A DNA stretch of 64,000 nucleotides from NCBI GenBank assembly GCA_013396655.1, contig WBMV01003261.1, forward strand, positions 7,191-71,190. Direction: 5' to 3'. The notes beneath the pieces were generated by a model. That model worked only from the letters and a program-made list of their open reading frames with translations, was not told the DNA's origin and made no database searches. The translations under genes were made by a program, and so were the position numbers. This document shows positions 1 through 64,000 of the stretch, in pieces. Position 1 is the stretch's first letter, and every line of letters starts with the position of its first letter. The stretch comes from Campylorhamphus procurvoides (lineage: Eukaryota; Chordata; Aves; Passeriformes; Dendrocolaptidae).

Positions 1-3000
1 TTCCTAAAGTATGTTTACTTAACAACTGTTAATATGAAAATGAAGTACTGTATGTTGACTTAGTAACCAGAAAACCCTTCCACAGAAAAATTTGCTATTG
101 ATAAACATAATGCAGTTTTGACAGAAACCATAAATCAACTGTCTTTCATGCTACTTTCTTAAGTAGCCCTTGAAGTATCAATCAAGTTTCCAGGAAAACA
201 CTTAGAGTTTCAAATTTTACTGAAGTGTATCTTGGATACATGACAGCTGCATTTAAGGAGAAGTACTTACAAAGTCTGTCAGGTGTACTGCTAAATGGAC
301 AAACCGTAACTGTCTCAGAGTCTCATAAAGACAAAATACTTGGAAGCTGGAAGATATTAAAAGAAGCCAATGTTAAATTAGTTGCCCTAATCTTAGTTTT
401 TCTCAGCATCCACAGGAAAGCTCCTCTGGACGCAGAACATAAGGTAATACAATTTTAGTCTGAACTGATAAAGCCTTTGACAGTCCCCCACAACATCCTC
501 TCTAATTCAATGAGTTGATTGTTAGATAGGTGAGAAAGTAATTGGGACAGTCGCATGCCAAAGGTAGTGGTCAACAGCTCAGAGTTCTGGTGGACATCGG
601 GGACAAGTGATGTCCCCCAGGGGCCCAGTGTGATTTAATGTATTAATCAGTAACGTAGACAAAGAGATGAAGTGCAGCCTCAGTAAATTTGCAGATGACA
701 CAAAGTTGAGGGACCCAGATGGCACACTTGAAGGAAGGGATGCCATCCAGAGGAATCTGGACAAACTTCAGAGGTGTGTGTCCATGGCAGTCTCATGAAG
801 TTTGATAAGACCAAGTGCAAAGTGCTGCACTTGGTTTGGGGCAACCCATCATACCAGGGTGGGGGATGAGCAGATGGTCAGCAACCTTTCCAAGAAGGAC
901 TTGGAGGTGCCAGTGGAGGAGAGGCTGGATGTGAGGCAGCAATGGCTACTTGCAGCCCAGAAAGCCAGTTGTATCCTGGACTGCATCAAAAGCAGTGTGT
1001 CCCGCAGGTGAAGGAAGGAGATTCTGCCCTTCTACTCTGTTCACATCAGGCCTCACCTGGAGTGCTGCATCCGGCTCTGGGATTGCCAGCACAGGAAGGA
1101 CACAGACCTGTTGAAGTGAGGTCACCAAGATGATTCGAGGGATGGAGCACCTCTTCTTTGGGGAGAGGTTGAGAGAATCGGTTTTGTTTAGCTTGGAGAA
1201 GAGAAGGCATTGAAGTGACCCCATTGCAACCTTCCAGTACCTGAGTGGAGCCTACAGGGAAGATGGAGGGGGGCTTTTTACAAAAGCATATAGTGAGAGG
1301 ACAAGGGGGAATCATTTTAACCGGAAAGAGTAGGTCTGGATTAGTTTATAGGAAGAAATTCTTCACTCTGAGAGTGCTGAGGCACTGAACTAAGTTGCCC
1401 AGGGGTGCCATCCTGGAAGTGTACAAAGTCAGGTTGGATGGGCTCTGAGCATCTTCATCTAGGGATATGTGTCCCTATCCATGGAAGGAGGGTTGGAACT
1501 AGATGATCTCTGAGGTCCCTTCCAACCCAAGTCATCTGGTAATTCTGTGATACAGCCTTCTGAATGCTCTTACGCACTAGCTAGGCCACATGATTTTAAC
1601 TGCTTAACTCATGGTTATGGCAACAGTAGAGCTTTATAAGTTGCAGTGTTCTCACTTGAGGGATGGGTATAGTACTGTGAACTCTTGGTTTATTTTCTCT
1701 TCAGGTTAATTATTACCTGGTGCATAACCACTTCTTTTACGAATTTGTAATGAGGTGTTCTGTAGATGATTACTGACTGCAGAAGAATTACTGTGTTGTC
1801 ATGGGTAATGTTACTAGGTTTGGAGAATGAGAAGAAAAGGGAAAGAAAAAGTTCTTCACAAAAATAGTAGTTTTTGCTACTATGTTAGTTGTCATGCAGA
1901 TGTTCCATTAAAACAGAAGGCAAATGGTTTCCCCTTTCTTATATTGCTGGCTAATAGATCTATGCACGTTAGACATTCTGAGATTCGTAAAAGTTCTGTC
2001 ATGATCCTGGAAGTGTAACACTTTTTTTTACCAGGAGGCATGTTCCCTGCATTGTTTTTGTTTGGTCTGGTTTTTTTTTTTCTTTTGTGTGTGTCTTCAT
2101 TAATTAAAAATGAAAGTAAATACCGATGTCAGCCTTGAAAAATCAAGACAACTCAGGTAAAGGGGTGATTTAGTGATTTGTAAGAGTTTACTAGAATTGT
2201 TGACTGATTCCCTACTGCAAGTTCAGCCACAGTCAGGCTGGTTGTCCATCAGTGATGCTTTCAGTTACGCTGTGTAGTTATTTGGCAGTTATGTGACAAC
2301 ACACTGGTGTTTGGTCTATGCAATTTTGTTGGTTTAGAGGATGCATAATCTAGAAGAAATGCAGTTTGTTTCTTAATCTGAGTTTTTAATTTTACGACTG
2401 TTTTTTGTTTGACTAGTTGCTTTTTAAGGAGGTGGGTGGAAACAAAAAAAAAAAAGACACGATAGTCTGACAATTTACCTGGAAATAGGTCAATCTGTGA
2501 TGCAGTACTCTGTGAGAAAACCTTTGTTACTAAATTCATAGTAAAAGCATTGTAGGCAAAATACTCTGTATGCTTTAGACATTATGTAAGTCTGCCAAGT
2601 ACGTAGGTGTGTGCCTGCATACAGTTGAAGTTCACCCCTAATTCTGTTTTCTAGAAGCATTGTTTATATATCTGGCCTGTTCAGTGCTTGTTGTTACTTA
2701 CAGGGCCCAGTCAAAAGAGTAATTTCTATTCAAAGTTGAATATGTCTCAAGTTCTGTTTCCCTTCTGTCATATTAAAAGAATAAAATAAAAAGTACCCCA
2801 GTGTGATGGTAGCGCTTTATTGGTAGTATAGGTTACTTTCTTATCCCAACAAAGTCATTGTGGAAGATAGCTTTAGTAATTTAAACAGGACTGAAGAATT
2901 TACAGACATTACATGGTATGTAAGATTCCTTCTGTGATTTTTAACATGTTACATAGATTTGACGTTATCTAACTGTAACTGTAAAGTGACTCAGAAAGTT

Positions 3001-5285
3001 ACAGAAAATAACTGGTTTTTACCTTTTGTGGTCCACTGGTCCACTGCTGTCCTCTGCTGAATAGTCTCACCTATTTTTTAAGTTTTTTCCATAGTCAATA
3101 GACGTGCCTTTAGATGAAATACATTCTTGGAAATACCATTCTCTGCATATACTAGCAGTACTGTGATCATTAAAACTAATTTTGTCTTCAAAGAAGTTTA
3201 TCTTTGTATTTTGTATTCTTGCTGGTAAAACTGATAATTGAGTTCTAATGAATTTAGTTTCATTTTTTTCACAGCATTATTTTTATAAATACACAGGAGC
3301 AAACCCTTTCTCTCTATATTTAGTTGCCCTTCCATGAGACTTGAAGCATTTCAGTTTGCTGCAATTGTTTTTGTGTAGGTAATACTTACCTTACCGAAAC
3401 CTGTTCTTTTGATCAATTCTTTCCATAGAAGCATTCCTTCAATTGATGTTTTCTTATATGGTCTTGTCTTTACCTCTCTGTTTCTTTGGTTTTTTTTTTT
3501 TGGTTTTTTTTTAAAATTCTCTTTATGAAAGGGAAAGGCCACATATTTTTCCTGCACAGCCTCCTTCTTGGTGGCCCGAAAGATTTAGTTGTGGACACAT
3601 ACCATGGCAAAATGTATCCAGCTTTACAGGTGTTTGGGTTTGTGTAGTACTCAGCTCCTGCAGGCAAAATGTGAACTGAGTGTTCTCTTCTGTGTTCATT
3701 ATCTTCGTAAGCAGGGGCAAAGAGGGTGTGGGATCTTCATGCCTCAGAAAAGGGCATTGGGATTTACTTCGTTAGGGAAGTGGAGCTATTTTTAATGTGT
3801 AAGTCATCTGTCTCTGTGTTTCTACTTTGTATCTCTAGTTCTTGTAATCAAAAATAGCTTCTTGAGTAGTGGGTTTTTTCAGATACAGGTTCTTTTCAAA
3901 AACATTATTTTATACTGTCATGACAACAAAATAATTTAAAGAAACATGAAAAATCCATTTTACTTCTTTTTTATAACTTTCCTTGTTTTAACCCATAGTT
4001 CTGATAGGGAAAAATGACAGCTGAAATCCTTCAAACATGTTGATCAACAACAACAACAAAAAATTTCAGTGTCTTTGAAGGTACTTTCAGTCAAATCTGA
4101 TGACTGCAATGGAAAGTAGAAAATTTATATGAAGCACTTGCAAATTGAAATTTAGAATTGTTTTTTACATCGTAGAAAGGACAACCTTTGTTTAGTTCTG
4201 TTTCAATGGAGTCATGTGAAACAAATTACTCAAAAATAAGATAGTTGATACCTTTTTTCCTGTGACTTGACATAGCTTCTTGTATATTGTTTTAGTTAGC
4301 TCTCTGTGTTTTCCACTGGAATAAGTTATCTTAACTCTCTTTTTATAAAGAATTCTCAATAAATAGATGTGCATTTAGACAGACAGCAAGATCTCCACTG
4401 ACATTAGGATTTGCAAGAGCAATATTTAGTGTGCATGTGTTAGAGAGGAGCAGAGCTGCATACTTCAGTAAAGAGAGTAAGCCAAGTAAGCGATGCCAGT
4501 CTGTTCCTTCCTAATACAATGCCTTGCAGAGCTCTGTGTTAGTAGTTACTGAGCCTAATCTCTTCCCTAGTTAGAAGTATGATGTAATTTTTGCTTTCAG
4601 GTGAAACCTCACTATTTTCTTAAGACATCTTCCTTCTGCTGCTACTTTTCCTGTATTTACACTTTCAGATTTCTTCAGTTTCTGGTGTGGAGCCTTTTTT
4701 AGTGCCTACCATGCCCTCAGCATTTTTTTTGGACACTTGGACCTGTTTTGCATTTCAAGTATCACAGGAACTGTAGTTTTTGAGGAGTGAATGAGGTCGC
4801 AGGAGCTGTAGGGAATACAAGTGTTGTTTTCCCTTCCTTGACTGCCTGTCCTTGTTTTTGTTGGCAAACATGAGGTTACCTCCTGCAATGTTTTTGAAGA
4901 GAAACAGTGTTTGAGACATTTCAGTAGAGTAATGACTGAAAGGGCAAAGTTTGTGCTAAAAATAACTCAAGCCAAGCCACAGGCTGTACTTTCATAAGTT
5001 AGTGTGTGTTACACGGCTTTGTAATATGAGCCCAATACAGTTCATATGTTTGTATGTGCTGAACAGTTCATAAGGAGAGGGGAAAAAAAGGGCAAAATAG
5101 AAACAGGGGGTAAGCAGTGTTCTGTGCTTCCCCAGGGAAAAGTTCCCACTGTTTTTATTTTGAATGACTGCTAAGAGAAGTTTTTATTCTTGATGTATTT
5201 GTTTAGATATTGAGTTAAAGACTTTTGGATTTTTATGGTGAATGTATATACTATCTCTGTGTAAATACTTGTTTTGTTTTCACAG
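1..5285 (+). other. SMARCA2 intron (3' part) upstream of the first visible exon
   Basis: This stretch is intron, because the first exon in view needs an upstream donor. It holds a CR1 LINE fragment at 545-1553 and short T-rich runs. The GC-rich, Pro/Gly-coding exon that should carry the SMARCA2 start codon is not here. I see no other gene. Confidence 0.85.
545..1553 (+). repeat. CR1 LINE 3' fragment
   Basis: The text follows the 3' part of the CR1 reverse-transcriptase region and 3' UTR. Landmarks are the 'gatgtcccccagggg' block, 'ctcagtaaatttgcagatg', 'tgcacttggtttggggcaac', 'tcccttccaaccc' and the terminal 'attctgtga'. It is in sense orientation relative to SMARCA2. Frameshifts and small gaps show that it is old and inactive. 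Confidence 0.88.

Positions 5286-64000
<58,715 letters not shown>

Noticed and set aside
225..458. 77-codon + ORF as an upstream SMARCA2 exon
   Set aside because: The peptide has no similarity to the Pro/Gly-rich SMARCA2 N-terminus and no suitable splice sites in frame.

Overview
This is a bird genomic window. It is AT-rich intronic DNA carrying many CR1 LINE fragments and several avian-type retroviral LTRs, and one large gene on the + strand runs right through it. The gene is SMARCA2 (BRM), the ATPase subunit of BAF (SWI/SNF) chromatin remodelling complexes. SMARCA2 is Z-linked in birds (known from chicken), so this is probably Z sequence, although a W copy cannot be excluded from one window.

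I placed 25 internal exons between 5286 and 63343. They give 3,486 coding bases, or 1,162 codons, in one continuous reading frame across 24 introns. The start-codon exon lies before the window. The exons for the rest of the SnAC region, the AT-hook and the bromodomain lie after it. In order, the visible exons encode the Pro/Gly-rich N-terminus, the QLQ domain, a shortened polyQ, a Pro-rich linker, the HSA domain, a basic linker, the BRK domain, an acidic linker, helicase lobe 1 (DEMGLGKT at 43225-43388), helicase lobe 2 (ending in the DRAHRIGQQ motif at 59601-59828) and the start of the post-helicase segment. The paralogue SMARCA4 is ruled out by SMARCA2-type residues in many exons.

The introns hold the rest. 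CR1 pieces lie at 545-1553, 7415-8190, 9120-9515, about 25985-26110, 27318-27395, 31672-33880 (nested insertions) and 55829-57118. LTRs lie at 15233-16038, 22041-22616, 23471-24401, 50956-51605 and 57972-58533. Three of these LTRs have recognisable 5-bp flanking duplications, one of them imperfect. I see no second protein-coding gene, tRNA, rRNA or CRISPR array. Short ORFs elsewhere are shadows of exons, repeat remnants or chance.

Points of interest are: a 34-codon exon that aligns with a SMARCA4 segment absent from human SMARCA2; a polyQ reduced to four residues; a GC-AG intron; an assembly gap that removes the DEGH box; a false local duplication bounded by Ns; CTCF-like sites inside an LTR; and a strong intronic hairpin at 54223-54289. 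I found no new multi-gene biological system.
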